Source of the DNA: Protopterus annectens
Taxonomy: Eukaryota > Chordata > Ceratodontiformes > Protopteridae
Direction of reading: 5' to 3'
Assembly: GCF_019279795.1 (NCBI RefSeq)
Contig: NC_056738.1
Coordinates: 407,227,380-407,291,379, forward strand
DNA: 64,000 nucleotides
Below the pieces are notes generated by a model, which saw only the letters and a list, made by a program, of their open reading frames with translations, was not told the DNA's origin and did not search any database. Both the position numbers and the translations under genes were made by a program. The first letter of the stretch is position 1; each line of letters opens with the position of its first letter. Shown here piece by piece: positions 43,189-54,129 of the stretch.

Positions 43189-43450
43189 GCCGCGGTGGTG
43201 CAGTGGTAACGTTGTTACCTCACAGCAAGAGGCTCTCCCGTTCCATTCTCGGCTGGAGCACCTTCTGGGTGGAGTCTGCATGTCCTCCCCGCGGTTGAGT
43301 GGCATTCGAAAGACATGCGTAGAATGGGCATGCCTTTGTTGAAGGTTGGGCGTTGAGCTGGCACCTCGGCACCGTAAAAATCTACTGCTACTCAGCGGAT
43401 TGGAGTTCTGCTGTGGCGACCCCTAACCGGGAAAAGCCGAAAGAAGAAGA
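43189..43450 (+). repeat. tRNA-derived SINE (V-SINE/HE-like) inside element F
   Basis: The head has an A box-like GGTGGTGCAGTGGTAACG and a B box-like CCGTTCCATTCTCGG. The phrase GGTGGAGTCTGCATGTCCTC and the 3' end CTGTGGCGACCCCTAAC, then GCCGAAAGAAGAAGAA, are typical of fish-type V-SINE/HE families whose tail comes from an L2-type LINE. No clear target-site duplication is seen. It sits between F's left ITR and gag. Confidence 0.78.
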
Positions 43451-43658
43451 ATGTTCTTTGATATCTCTTATTATTTTAGCTCTACCCACAGGTATCGCTT
43501 TCTTACCATTGTTGGTATTTTCTAACTTTTTACCCTTGTGGTATCTTTTTCTACCCTTGTGGTATCTTATTACCATTGTTGGTATTTCCTCTCTCTTTTT
43601 ACTTCTCCATTTCCTCCACTTTCCTCACTCTCTCCCTTTTGTGTGCGTTTATTCTGTT

Positions 43659-46050
43659 ATGTCGGAAAAGAAGGGAACTACGGGGTTTAAACACTGCTCT
43701 TCTTGCAGTGGTAAACTTCCTAATAGTGACCAACCCCCTTGTGATATTTGTGCTAGCTTCAGTCAGCGGACGCTGAATGAATGTCTGAATAAACTGACTT
43801 TGAAGGGCCTGCTTGCTTTGCCTTTTTTGGAGGCTGTTTCTGTGACAGAGGTCTCATCCCCTTCTTCTATGGACAAGAAACATCCTCACTCTGACCGCTC
43901 TTCACCGGCCGGTGACAGAGGTAAAAGCCATAAACATAAGGCCCAAAAGTCTTCCTCCGAGCACTGTACTGACTCCTCAATTCCAACTACTACATCGGTT
44001 CTGAGCTTAGCTCCAGCGAAGCTTACCGAGGTCGCCTTGTCGGTGCGTACCCCTCACCGACAACTACGGTGCTATCTACTGCCTCGGTTCCAATCAGCTC
44101 GTCTGTTTCTGCACCAACATTGCCCATTTCCACTCCCATACCGGTTCCGACAACCTCTGAGCCATTTTTGTCATTCACCCCTGTTGTGACCTCGGCTCCG
44201 AGCCTGTTCTTGGCTCCAACCATACCGTGGTTGCTGGTTTCTAAATTGGAATTGATGCCGTTCCGTGATGCACCACAGACCCGATACTCGTTGACTGTGG
44301 ACCCTTTTGCCGGACAAGCCTGCAGCCCCTTTTTGGACCGGCCTGATTCCACCTCAGGAGCATCTGGTGAGATCCACCAGGAGCCTTTCAGAATTGGATG
44401 TGGTGCGCCTTTTTGACTAGCTGCTAACCGCCAGGGGATTTTCAAATCCGCCTAGACCCTACCCCACTCCAGGCTTTGGGTCTATTACTCCAGCAACCCC
44501 TACTTAATTTCCTCCCTTGGATCCCTCGATTCCAAGGCTCATTTATCCAACATTTTCTAGAGGACCCCGTTCTCGGTGCCAACAACAGCGTCTGAGGCCC
44601 CGAGGCCCCTTTGGGTGTCGGTTCCGTTGGAACCCACCTTCCTTCAATCTCATGCTTTAGGTGTGGAACCTCCGGTTCTGGCATCCGACGGTGTGGTCTG
44701 TCCTGACTTCGGATCCGAGGGTTATTACTGCTCCAAGTTTGCTTGGGGCTCCGTCCACGGGGGGTGGACCATGTGGAGCGGGGTGTGACTCCGGTTCCAA
44801 TTTTGTCTTCGGTTCCAGGCTTCCACTCCTCTTTGGGTGGGCCCGCTTTCCGGGTGATGGCGAGGGTGCTTGCTTCTAGCAATCCTCGTACATTGGTTAT
44901 CCCCCAGTTCCTTCTGAGCCGCAGCTGTCAAAGGTCACCCCCCCCAGGACTCCAATAGCACAAGGCTCAGAAAACCCCTACCCAGGGTATTTCCCTTAGT
45001 CTTCTTTGGATGCTCCCACCGAAGAACCCCCTCGGAAGTGGGCATGTAAAAGGAAACACATGGACTTCCCAGAGGAGTCCCTCAAGGAAGATACGGACTA
45101 CGATGATGGGGAAGGGTCCCCATGGTCGCTCCCTGGCGATATCTCCTTCGGAGGCATCATGGAAATCATGAAACAAAGGGGTGACTGGAAGCCCTCCAAC
45201 CTTTCCTCGGAGGAATCCGTATTCCTGCAGGCCTTTCGCTCTTAGCCCTCTACTTCTTGGGTGACCCCACCAATGAGTTGGTTAAGCTCATCGTGCAACG
45301 GGCTTGGAAGAACCCAGACTCCATTGAGGCCATCCCCAGGAGATCAGACAAGATACTCTCCCCTCCAGAGGATCAACCCCATTTGTCTAGAGGTTTACAA
45401 GTACATACTCTGGTGGTGGTGGCAGCCACGAAAACGGACCTTGCTGAAGAGAGTCCTGCTGTTCAACCGCCCAACAGAGAGTCCCGGGCAGTGGACAGGT
45501 TAGGGAAGCGAGTTTTTGCATCAGCGACCTTTGCAGTTAGGTCTCTGAACTTTTTGGCACATTTTACGAGGCTCCAGAGAGATCTTGTCTCCAAACTCTC
45601 TGGAACCCTCGCGGGCCAAGTATCTGATGGAGCATGAGATAAAGTTGCTTCCCAACTTGCCACCCTAGAGTCAATATCCAATTCATCCATGAGGTGGTTG
45701 TCACACGCAACCGAAGGAGCAGCTAGAGCTGCGGGTGCAGGTGTAGTCATGAGACGTCACGCCTGGATGCACATTTGTGACCTCGCGGACTCCGTCTTCC
45801 TTTTTAAATGCCCCTATCGAGCCATCAGCTCTGTTCGGTGCTAAGGTCAAGGATACATTAGCCAGGTGCGAGCAAGATGGGAAGACCTTGTCTGCCATTG
45901 GACTACGCTTTTCCAAACCTCACCGTTCTTTCTCCAGGAACCAGAGGAACGGGAAGATGTGGCACAAGAAGTCTCAAGGTCCTTTCCGAGAAGCACGTGG
46001 TGAGGACTCCTCCATTCCAATAATGGAAGACTGCCCTTTCAGGGCAAAGG
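43659..46050 (+). pseudogene. Element F gag-like gene, broken
   Basis: ATG 43659 (MSEKKGTTGFKHCSSC). It has two CxxC pairs (CSSC, CDIC), one fewer than A-E. A Ser/Thr/Pro-rich middle follows in shifting frames (44000-44960). Then come an ISFGGIMEIMKQRGDW-like block (near 45137), FASATFAVRSLNFLAHF (near 45517, matching YTSATLAxRALNCQFHM of A-E) and MRRHAWMHICD (near 45750, matching IRRHAWLKEQ). The order equals that of the A-E gag, which supports common descent. Several stops and shifts are present. Confidence 0.78.
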
Positions 46051-46129
46051 GGGTCCCCGGAACCAGGGCTCCAGAGATTCCTTCTCGGGTAGACCGTATC
46101 AGCACTCCTGAGGCGCTGCCCGATTTCTT

Positions 46130-47967
46130 TCCTCTAGAAGCAGTCGGGCCACGTTTTTCTCTGCACCAAGCTGCCTTGGCTCTCCATTACAAACAATCAG
46201 TGGGTGCAGAGAATCATTACCAGAGGCTACCATATTCCCCTAATAGCTTATCCAAGACCTTTGAAATCCCTTCCTGATGTTCCACCCAGTCAAAAGGAGG
46301 CAGCTTCCGAAATACAAAAGCTATGTCAAAAACGAGCTATCCAACAGGTCCCCCCCCCCCCCCAGATCAGTGTGGATCAAGGTTCTATTCAAGTTTATTT
46401 TTGGTGCCAAAGAAAACAGGGAACTGGAGCCCCATTCTGGATCTCAGCCAACTAAACAAATCTGTAGTTCAGACCAAATTCTGCATGGTCATGATTCAAA
46501 CCATCCTCCCCTTTCTGCGGGAGGGTGTGTGGATGTGCTCATTAGATCTCCGGGATGCGTATTACCATATCAACATGGACAAGCGCTCCAGAAGCGAAGC
46601 CTCCTTCGTTTCCAGTTGGGAGCCAATCACTACCAATTCAGAGCCCTGCCTTTCGGTCTCTTGACGGCCCCCAGAGTGTTCACGAAATGCCTTGCAGTGG
46701 TAACAGCTCATCTGAGACTTCAGGGATTCCAGGTGTTTCTGTACCTAGACAATTGGCTCCTCTCCTCCCCCACCAAGCAGCTTCTGGTCAAGTCCCTCCA
46801 CTACACCCTGGTTCTAGCGGAGTCACTAGGCATCACCATACATTGGGAGAAATCCAACCTTCAGCCCTCGCAACAACTGTAATTCATAGGGGCAATATTC
46901 AACACCCAGTCAAGCCTGATCTCACTTCCTCTCCAGAGGCTTCAGAGACTAATGGCACAAGTTTAAGTGATACTCTGTCGAAGAAAGGTGTCTGCAAGGG
47001 AAGTTTTCCAAGCCTCGGGATCTATGGCTGCAGCCATCCCTATTGTACCCTTAGCCAGACTACACATGAGATTACTACAATGGCTCCTTCAGGCCCAGTG
47101 GATACCCAATCTTCACCCCCTGAACTCACAGATTCTCATCACCAACACTTGCAAACTAGATCTCCTCTGGTGGATGAGTACGGATGAAAATCTTTGGTGT
47201 CGCCCCTTCCTGTCTCCCCAGCCCAGTGCCAAGGTGACCACGGATGCTTCCCGATGGGGTGGGGGTGGGGGGCACTTCCAGGGAAAGTCAGTCCAGGGCA
47301 CGTGGTCCAATGTAGAGGTCAACTTGCATATCAATGTCCTGGAGTTAAGAACGATTGCTGTCCAGTCGGACAACATGTCTGTGGTCTGGTACATAAACAG
47401 GGACCAAATCCTACCCCCTATGTTACGAAGCCATGAGAATCTGGCAGTGGGCAATAGCTTCCAACCGCTTTCTGATCGCAACGCATATCCCAGGGAGCTC
47501 CAACATGATTGTGGACAGGTTGAGCAGATGCATTCTCCATCCTCACGAATGGTCTCTCAACCCGAGTGTGGCAGCGGAAATTTTCAGCCGTTGGGACCAG
47601 CCATGCTGCGACCTTTTCGCCTCCCTCTCAAACACAAAATGCAGCAGCTACTTTGCCCTCTTTCCCTCTCTCGGGGAGTCACCGAGACATGCTTTGGTTC
47701 ACGATTGGCCCACGGGGTCTCCTTTATGCTTATCCTCTGATTCCCCTGTTCCCTCTTGTTCTAAGGAAAGCGATTTGGTTGAGAAGCAAAGTGATCCTCA
47801 TTGCCCCGTTTTGGCCTCAAGTATGGTTTCCCTTCCTACGACCTCATCTGTTACAACCTCCTTGGATCCTAGACACTCGTCAGGACTTCATATCTCACTC
47901 ACAAGGGCTGACTCCCCTGAATCTGTCCACTCTCAAGCTGACAGCTTGGTTTCTCCACTTCCGTTAG
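46130..47967 (+). pseudogene. Element F RT-RNase H-methyltransferase-like gene, broken
   Basis: RT: FYSSLFLVPKKTGNWSPIL (near 46383, after a run of about 12 C at 46350), WMCSLDLRDAYYHIN (near 46532, first catalytic Asp), a shift near 46600, LPFGLLTAPRVFTKCLAVV and the active-site box YLDN at 46742-46753, where the usual YLDD has lost its second Asp. RNase H: VTTDASRWGGGGGHF (near 47234), INVLELRTI and SVVWYINR. The methyltransferase-like part starts CDLFASLSNTKCSSYF (near 47606) and, after a shift, ends in the frame closing at 47967 (LLYAYPLIPLFPLVL, LIAPFWPQVWFPFL, LKLTAWFLHFR). Confidence 0.85.
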
Positions 47968-48986
47968 TTGCCAGGCAGGAAACCCTCTCTTCATCTGTAT
48001 GTGATATTATCTTGGCCTCTCATAAACCATCCACCAGGAAACTTTACAGGGACAAGTGGAAAAGATTCTCTATTTGGTCACGTAATCAGCAGCTAGACCT
48101 GTTTTCAGCCCCCGTAGCCACTATTCTTCATTATCTGGCTGAACTGTTCGACAATGGAGCCTCAGCTTCCACCATTCGAGTCCATCTAGCAGCCGTTTTC
48201 AACTTCCATAACTGGTCAGATGGAGTCCCGCTTATTTCCTCTCGCCTTTGCAAGACCTTCCTCAAGGGTATTTTCCACATCAGGCCTCCCATCAGACAGC
48301 CGGTGGAGGCATGGAATCTGTCCTGGGTTCTGCAGTCTCTTTCTCTGCTCCCTTTTGAGCTGGCTGCGACATGTGATCTAAAATTCCTGTCATGGAAATC
48401 CTTATTTCTGGTGGCTATAACTTCAGCCAGAAGAATTTCTGAATTACAAGCATTGTGCATCAAGAGCCCTTATCTGATCTTTCATAAGGACAGAATATCA
48501 CTTCATACTAACCCATCCTTTCTCCCCAAAGTGGTTTCTGATTTTTCGATTAACCAGTCCATTGAGCTCCCTGTGTTCTTCCCAAATTACTCTAACAAGG
48601 GAGAATACTGCCTACATTCCTTGGATGTTCATAGACAATTACGTTTCTATCTGGACAAGACTAAATTCTTTCGCAAGTAAGACCAGTTTTTCATCTCCTT
48701 TGCGGGTCCTAGAATGGGAGGCACAGTATCGAAAGTAACTTTGTCTAAATGGATCTGGGATTGCATTGCCTTCACCTATTCACTTACGGAGGGATATAAG
48801 CCTGGCCAAATCAAAGCTCATTCAACTAGGGCTATTGCCTTCCACTCTAGGGCCTCCATGGATGACATTTGTGCAGCTGCCATTTGGGCTAAATCCCACA
48901 CCTTTATCAACCATTACAAATTGGATCTGATCTCCAGGGGAAGAGCTGCCTTTGGTTCAATGGTTCTCAGGAATGTTCTTCCATAA
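47960..48986 (+). pseudogene. Element F tyrosine recombinase, one in-frame stop
   Basis: The frame is open from 47433, overlapping the methyltransferase frame, to TAA at 48678-48680, and continues in the same frame to TAA at 48984-48986. Blocks are SSSVCDIILASHKPSTRKLY (near 47989), STIRVHLAAVFNFH, TSARRISELQALCIKSPY (near 48421, catalytic Arg), ISLHTNPSFLPKVVS, LSKWIWDCIAFTYS, KAHSTRAIAFHSRAS (HxxR near 48814) and INHYKLDLISRG with the Tyr near 48917. It is the least damaged recombinase frame in the window. Confidence 0.9.
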
Positions 48987-49024
48987 TGGCCACCCAGGTT
49001 CTCCAAGTAGCTGGGGACCTGGTC

Positions 49025-49125
49025 CCATCAGTGATGAATAGGAAGAAGATTAACAACTTCAGATAAAGAAGTTATGTCTTACCGTAACGTTTCGTCTGAG
49101 TTGTTGATGATCTTGCAGTCATCAC
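49025..49125 (+). repeat. ICR of element F
   Basis: Complement of the left tip (GAATAGGAAGAAGATTAACA) joined to the complement of the right tip (AAGTTATGTCTTACCGTAAC). It defines F's ends independently of the ITRs. Confidence 0.9.
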
Positions 49126-49251
49126 ACCCCTCCCACAGACCCCCTCCAAAGGTTCCTGGCTGATCATCTGGGTCTTTGTGGTGTATTTAGGGTTTCTGCG
49201 CAGAGATGGCCTCTGACTTATTTCTTCTTCTATATGTTGCATGCAAACTCT

Positions 49252-49361
49252 ATCTGAGGTAACTGAGTAAAGGGCATTGTGGGTAGCTGCTTAGCTCGAA
49301 TGTTTTTGGTGCACCCAAGCTTGGTATAAGGCCGACTCAGTTCCGAGCCCCATCAGTGATG
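49252..49361 (-). repeat. Right ITR of element F
   Basis: Inverted copy of the left ITR, followed by the extension that ends ...ACGTTATGGTAAGACATAAG TTC at 49410. Confidence 0.88.
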
Positions 49362-51289
49362 ACTTGAAGATCAACAACTCAGATGGAACGTTATGGTAAG
49401 ACATAAGTTCTTATTTTTATAACTCCAGAGTGCAAAAACCTTTTACCGCAGTGACTTAGGCAATATAAAGTAAATGTGGTAGTCACCAGAATTGCAGAGC
49501 CTAAAACAAGAAAAATAGCCATGTGTATTGGAGATATTTTGGAGATTCTATGAAAATTTTTATAAAGCAGAGGAGAATAGAGCCAGTGAAAATATTTATG
49601 GTAGACTCAATTATGCCAAGATTAGAGAGAGATGAGGCTTTGACGGTTAACCGATAAGTTAGAAAGAGATGGGAAAATCAGTGATGCATAGTCAACAGAG
49701 AAGTCTTCAGGAACAGAAGTTTGGAAGTTGAGAGGGGAAGAAAGTGATAAAGATTGGGAAGGTTTCTTTAACGGTATTTTTGAGAAAAAAAAGTGGAGAT
49801 ACCATCATCTTGATGGCTATATTACCCAAAAAGGATAAAGACCATTCAGATCCAGCTTCATATAGACCCGTTTCAATTGTAAGCCATGATTAATTGCAAG
49901 AAATCACCACCATTGCTGTTGGGTCTTGATGCAGAAAATGCATTTAGTTGAGTCAGCTGGAACATTCCCTTATAGAATACAACTAATTAGAAGGATACAT
50001 AAAGGGTCAAAAGTGGAAATTAACGTTTTAGGGTTCTTTTCTGCAAAGCCATATTTGAAGAGGAACCAGACAGGGGTTTCCTCTTTCCCTTTTATTTGCT
50101 TTGTATGTAGAACCACTGGCAAAGAAAATAAGTTTGCATTTATGGATACAGATGGTATGGTAATCATGACAATTTGTCTGTATTTGCAGATGGTATTTTG
50201 ATAAATCCAGAATAGGACATTTCAAGGTTGTTTAATATTTTGACACTGTTTCATTTCTTTTCTGTATATGAAATTAATGAAGATAAAACAAAGGCTGTAG
50301 TGGTAAAGTGTGTATCCACACGTGAACTGCTTCAGCAATTTATAGGCATGTGATAAGATGAAGCATTGCTGTTTATGGATTAAAAATAATTCTGTCATGG
50401 CAGCTAAGGATATTTGGGAATGGATTTAACTAAAGATAACACAATGGAATATGGCAAGATGACATAGAGACTGCAGGTTAGAGATTGCCTTCCTTACCAG
50501 GGATTGATAAGACTTTACGAATAAGTGAGTGCTATATCAGTCAGGCTGTAGTAGAGTTTTAATTAAATCTCTGACTGAAGCTGCTGTTAAAGGGATAATT
50601 AGTAGGGCTATGATGTGTTGCATGGTAACTATGAGAATTAATTGAAGGAGAAAGCTAGAAAAGGTTGGGAAGGGAGAATGGGAAAGTATGACCCCCAAGT
50701 ATGCAAAAAAGCCCTTAAGGTTTTTTTCTTTAAAGTGTTTCCTTAGACATTTGTATACCCCAAGCAGGCTTCAAAATGCTGAAGGAGTGATAAGAGAAGT
50801 AATTAGTAACATATTTTGGGAATGTAGTAAGTTGGCAGATGTAAAAAATTCCCTGTCAGAAATATTGGAGAAACATATTCTTTATCTAATGATTTTTTAG
50901 AGCTGGAATGGAGGGTCTTAATTGGTCAGACACAAGACCTTACTAAGTCTAATGCTGTTTCTTGCCAAAAAAGCAATTGGTAGAGTATGAGAATAACAAT
51001 CTAAACCAAATAATAATTGAAGTACTGAATATTGCAAAGGAGATTTAAAGAACTGGAGGGTAGATATTTAGAAAAGGAATGGAGAAAATTAAATAGAAAT
51101 AAATGGAATTTGTGGGAACAATATCTGCAGAATGTTCATGGTCAAATGGAGGACTGAGGTTTAAGTTAAGACTTTATTTGAGCAGTTTTTTTGTATAATG
51201 TTGGAGTGAATGTTAATTGTTTAAAAATAAAATGTGTACTGCATGAAAAATGTTACTATGGTTTGTTTGCTATTCTATTGAAGTATCAG

Positions 51290-52320
51290 GATTGATACCA
51301 CCTACATTGAGACCAGTCACCAGCTGGGTTCCTGTGCTCCTTGCTTGGACCACTTCTATTTGGCGTCTACATCTTTGAGGTAAAGTCTAATGTCAAAGGC
51401 CTTTGGCTGACAAGGTTTGCAGATGACTGCAAATTGTAAGCTATCACAGACTCTCCCAAGACGCAAACATCTTACAAGGGGGTCTAACAGACAAATGACT
51501 GGTGCCAAAGTCACAGACTAAAACTCAATGCCAAGAAATGCATTATAGTGCCGTTTGTGAAAGCTGCCATCCATGTTAATTACTTCATTGATCAGATTAC
51601 CCATAAGAGTTGACCTTGTAAGAGATCTGGGAACCATATATAGACAGTCATCTGGCCATTGACCAGCATGTGCCAAAAGTAGTAAGAAAGTAATTCTGTG
51701 TCAACAATCTTATAAGCAAGTTCATGGCATCCAGGTCCAAGGAAGTCGGTGCCATTTTATTCAGTCCTTATCAGATCCATCATTGAGTGTAATACCCCCT
51801 TTGACATATACCTGACCAAACGTATGCATTAGTTGGAATGCCCACAAATGTTCTTTACTAAGAGAATCCAGGGTATAAATGCATTGGCCTATACGGATCG
51901 CCTTAATGGCCCTATCTTTATAATGACTCCTACAGGTTACTGAGAGGTGATCTATGCCTGGCATACAAGGCATCCTTGGATCCAGCTCTGATGGACCTAT
52001 TGCACATCCACAAAACAAACAGCATCAGACCCATGAGATCAAGAATTTAAATTTTGTTTGTGGCCTAAATAAAACATGTTGGTGAGACAGGTATGTGTAT
52101 TTGAAGATCCCCATCATCTGGAACAGGCTCCCCATCCATATATAGCAGAGTCCATCCCGAGCCCTTTAAGTGCAACCTTGACCAATAGATTGAAATCTGT
52201 CCAGGTTTGGCCCCCATGTCTCTGATAGACCGTGGCAGATAGTAGTGTCCAAGCTAATGTATCCCTCCACATAATGTATAGAAACTTCCTGACAATTCCT
52301 GCTCCTAATAAACATCCATG
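51290..52320 (+). pseudogene. CR1-like LINE fossil (RT C-terminal part)
   Basis: It parallels 35560-35818 plus 41357-42000 of the CR1-like LINE: a degraded GSVLGPL-like start, FEVKSNVKGLWLTRFADDCK (near 51376), an LNAKKCIIVPF-like block (near 51528), VRDLGTIYRQSSGH-like residues and a ...LWNRLPIHI-like end near 52120. It is more decayed than the main copy. Confidence 0.7.
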
Positions 52321-53130
52321 ATGCAGACGAGATCAGACAGGAGGCCCCATGGACTATGATGTTTGCAGATGACATTGTGATCTGTAGTGAGAGTAGGGAC
52401 CAGGTTGAGGAGAACCTGGAGAGGTGGACATATGCTCTAGAGAGGAGAGGAATGAAGGTCAGCAAGACTAAAACAGAATATATGCGTGTGAATGAGAGTG
52501 AGGATAGAGGAATGGTGAGGATTGCAGGGAGTAGAGTTGGCGAAGGTGGGTGAGTTTAAGTACTTGGGATCAACAGTTCGGAGTAATGGTGAGTGTGGAA
52601 GAGAGGTGAAGAAGAGAGTACAGGCAGGATGGAGTTGGTGGAGAAGAGTGTCAGGAGTGATTTGTGACAGACTGATACTAGTCAGAGTGAAAGGGAAGGT
52701 CTACAAGAGGGTAGTGAGACCGGCTATGTTGTATGGATTGGAGACTGTGGCATTGACAAAAAGGCAGGAGTCAGAGCAGGAAGTGGCAGAGTTAAAGATG
52801 TTAAGATTTGCACTGGGTATACCAAGGATGGACAGGATTATTAATCAGTATATTAAAGGGTCAGCTCAGGTTGGACTGTTTGGAGACAAAGTCAGAGGCG
52901 AGATGGCGTTGGTTTGGAAATGTGCTGAGGAGGGATGCTCGGTATATTAGGAAAAGGATGCTAAGGATGGAGCTGTCAGGTAAGAGGAAAAGAGGAAGGC
53001 CTAAGGTAAGGTTTATGGATGTGGTGAGAGAGGACATGCAGGTGGTTGGTGTGACAGAGCAAGATGCAGAGGACAAGAAGAAATGGAAACAAATGATCCA
53101 CTGTGGTGACCTCTAACTGGAACAGACGAA
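52320..53130 (+). pseudogene. RTE-like LINE, 3' part of the reverse transcriptase gene
   Basis: The truncated 5' end starts inside the RT palm: MMFADDIVICSESRDQVEEN (near 52356, FADD catalytic box), LERRGMKVSKTKTEYM and, after a shift near 52540, VGEFKYLGSTVRSNGECGRE, VVRPAMLYGLETVALTKRQE and MKMLR-like residues. A second shift follows near 52900, then RKRGRPKVRFMDVVREDMQ. It ends NRRKR near 53120. This C-terminal block is well known from RTE-type LINEs of vertebrates. 5' truncation is usual for LINE insertion. Confidence 0.8.
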
Positions 53131-53139
53131 AGAGAAGAT

Positions 53140-54120
53140 GCATAGGGACCATGTTATGGAAAACAAAATACTTTAAAGGCTTAAAGGAAAGTGAGTGTCC
53201 TCAAGCTCAGCACGGACATCACCACAATGATGTGATGCATAAAAAATGTGCGTGTGGGGGGGGCTCTTACCCATTGTTCAGACTACTGACCTTGCAGGTG
53301 TCTACAGCACAACAGCGGACTGCCTGAACAGTGTTGTGGAAAATAATGAATTGAAGTTTAACCTTGCTAGTATTTTGAAAAGGCGATGACTAAATTATGG
53401 CTTTTGGAAATGGACTGGATTGCTTCCAAGATGAATCGGCTGTCCTGGATTACTGCTCAGGGCTCCCCTGCAAAGAAAAATGTTGAGTGATGGATGCTTT
53501 CATCTTTCAGTGGTGGGTCAGATTCTGGTATACCTTCCCCTAAACAACTCTGATTCCATGGTTTGAGGAGAAAGTTTACAGGGTGACAGCATGACCGTCA
53601 ATGCTGTTCTGGCCAAAATATCACTGTTTTTTTATAGTGGCACGGCTAGCAAAGTGACTGTTATGCCTTATGCCCCAATGGATAGACCCATTTGCCCACT
53701 ACTGGAACCTTGTTGTATCCAAATCTGAAGGGACTCTGGCAGCTTGACTGAAATATTTGAATAATCTTCATCTTGGGGAGATTTCTGACTTGGGATATGT
53801 TAACCATTTTAGAAGAGAACAGAAGGCATAATGCAAAGAAATTATTTTTGGCAAAATAGAAAGGGTTTTTGTGTAGTGCAAAAGGAGGAGCAACCAGAGC
53901 AAGGCAGAAAGAATCATTTTCTCTTGTCACTGAGATCTCTTCAGAGCAAGACAGCCTTAGTCTTCAAATAAGGTTCTTTACCTACCATATCTGCTTGTCT
54001 TCTTTAAGACCCACTTTGAGTGGAGTGATGACGTATACTGATCACACAGCTTCTGAAGGAGGTAATCCACATTTGGCCACCTCAAAGATGTATCCCTCCT
54101 CTTTGAGATCTTAACTGTTT
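53140..54120. other. Unassigned DNA, possibly more DIRS fossil
   Basis: No defensible gene. It lies just upstream of the recombinase fossil at 54130, so it may hold its decayed 5' part, but I could not align it. Confidence 0.35.
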
Positions 54121-54129
54121 GCTCATGGA

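Larger units (their letters stand above)
42926..49410 (+). mobile_element. DIRS element F, a second DIRS family (6,485 bp with a SINE inside)
   Basis: It has the same gene order as A-E but diverged proteins and unrelated ITRs. The left tip starts TTGATCTGAACTTG after ...AAACAG, and the right tip ends GGTAAGACATAAGTTC before TTATTTTTATAAC. The ICR (49025-49125) spells the joined tips. The repeated Ts at the junction leave one or two bases of uncertainty in the ends. F lies inside the L1-like fossil, and a SINE (43189-43450) lies in its leader. Confidence 0.9.
42200..51240 (+). mobile_element. L1-like LINE fossil, split by DIRS element F
   Basis: Pieces about 42200-42925 and 49411-51240. The left piece shows the end of an L1-type endonuclease: GDVNAVV near 42440 and THAVTVSDHVPVKAKI near 42551. 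The right piece shows PKKDKDHSDPASYRPVSIV (near 49827), DAENAF followed by a stop (near 49929) and a C-terminal HIFWECSKLADVKNSL-like block (near 50810). This order is that of the L1/Tx1 group. Many stops make it an old copy. Its ends are approximate. Confidence 0.7.

Noticed and set aside
44000-44960. Pro/Ser-rich frames on both strands as separate genes
   Set aside because: They lie within element F's gag middle region, whose C-rich composition keeps several frames open. There is no independent evidence.
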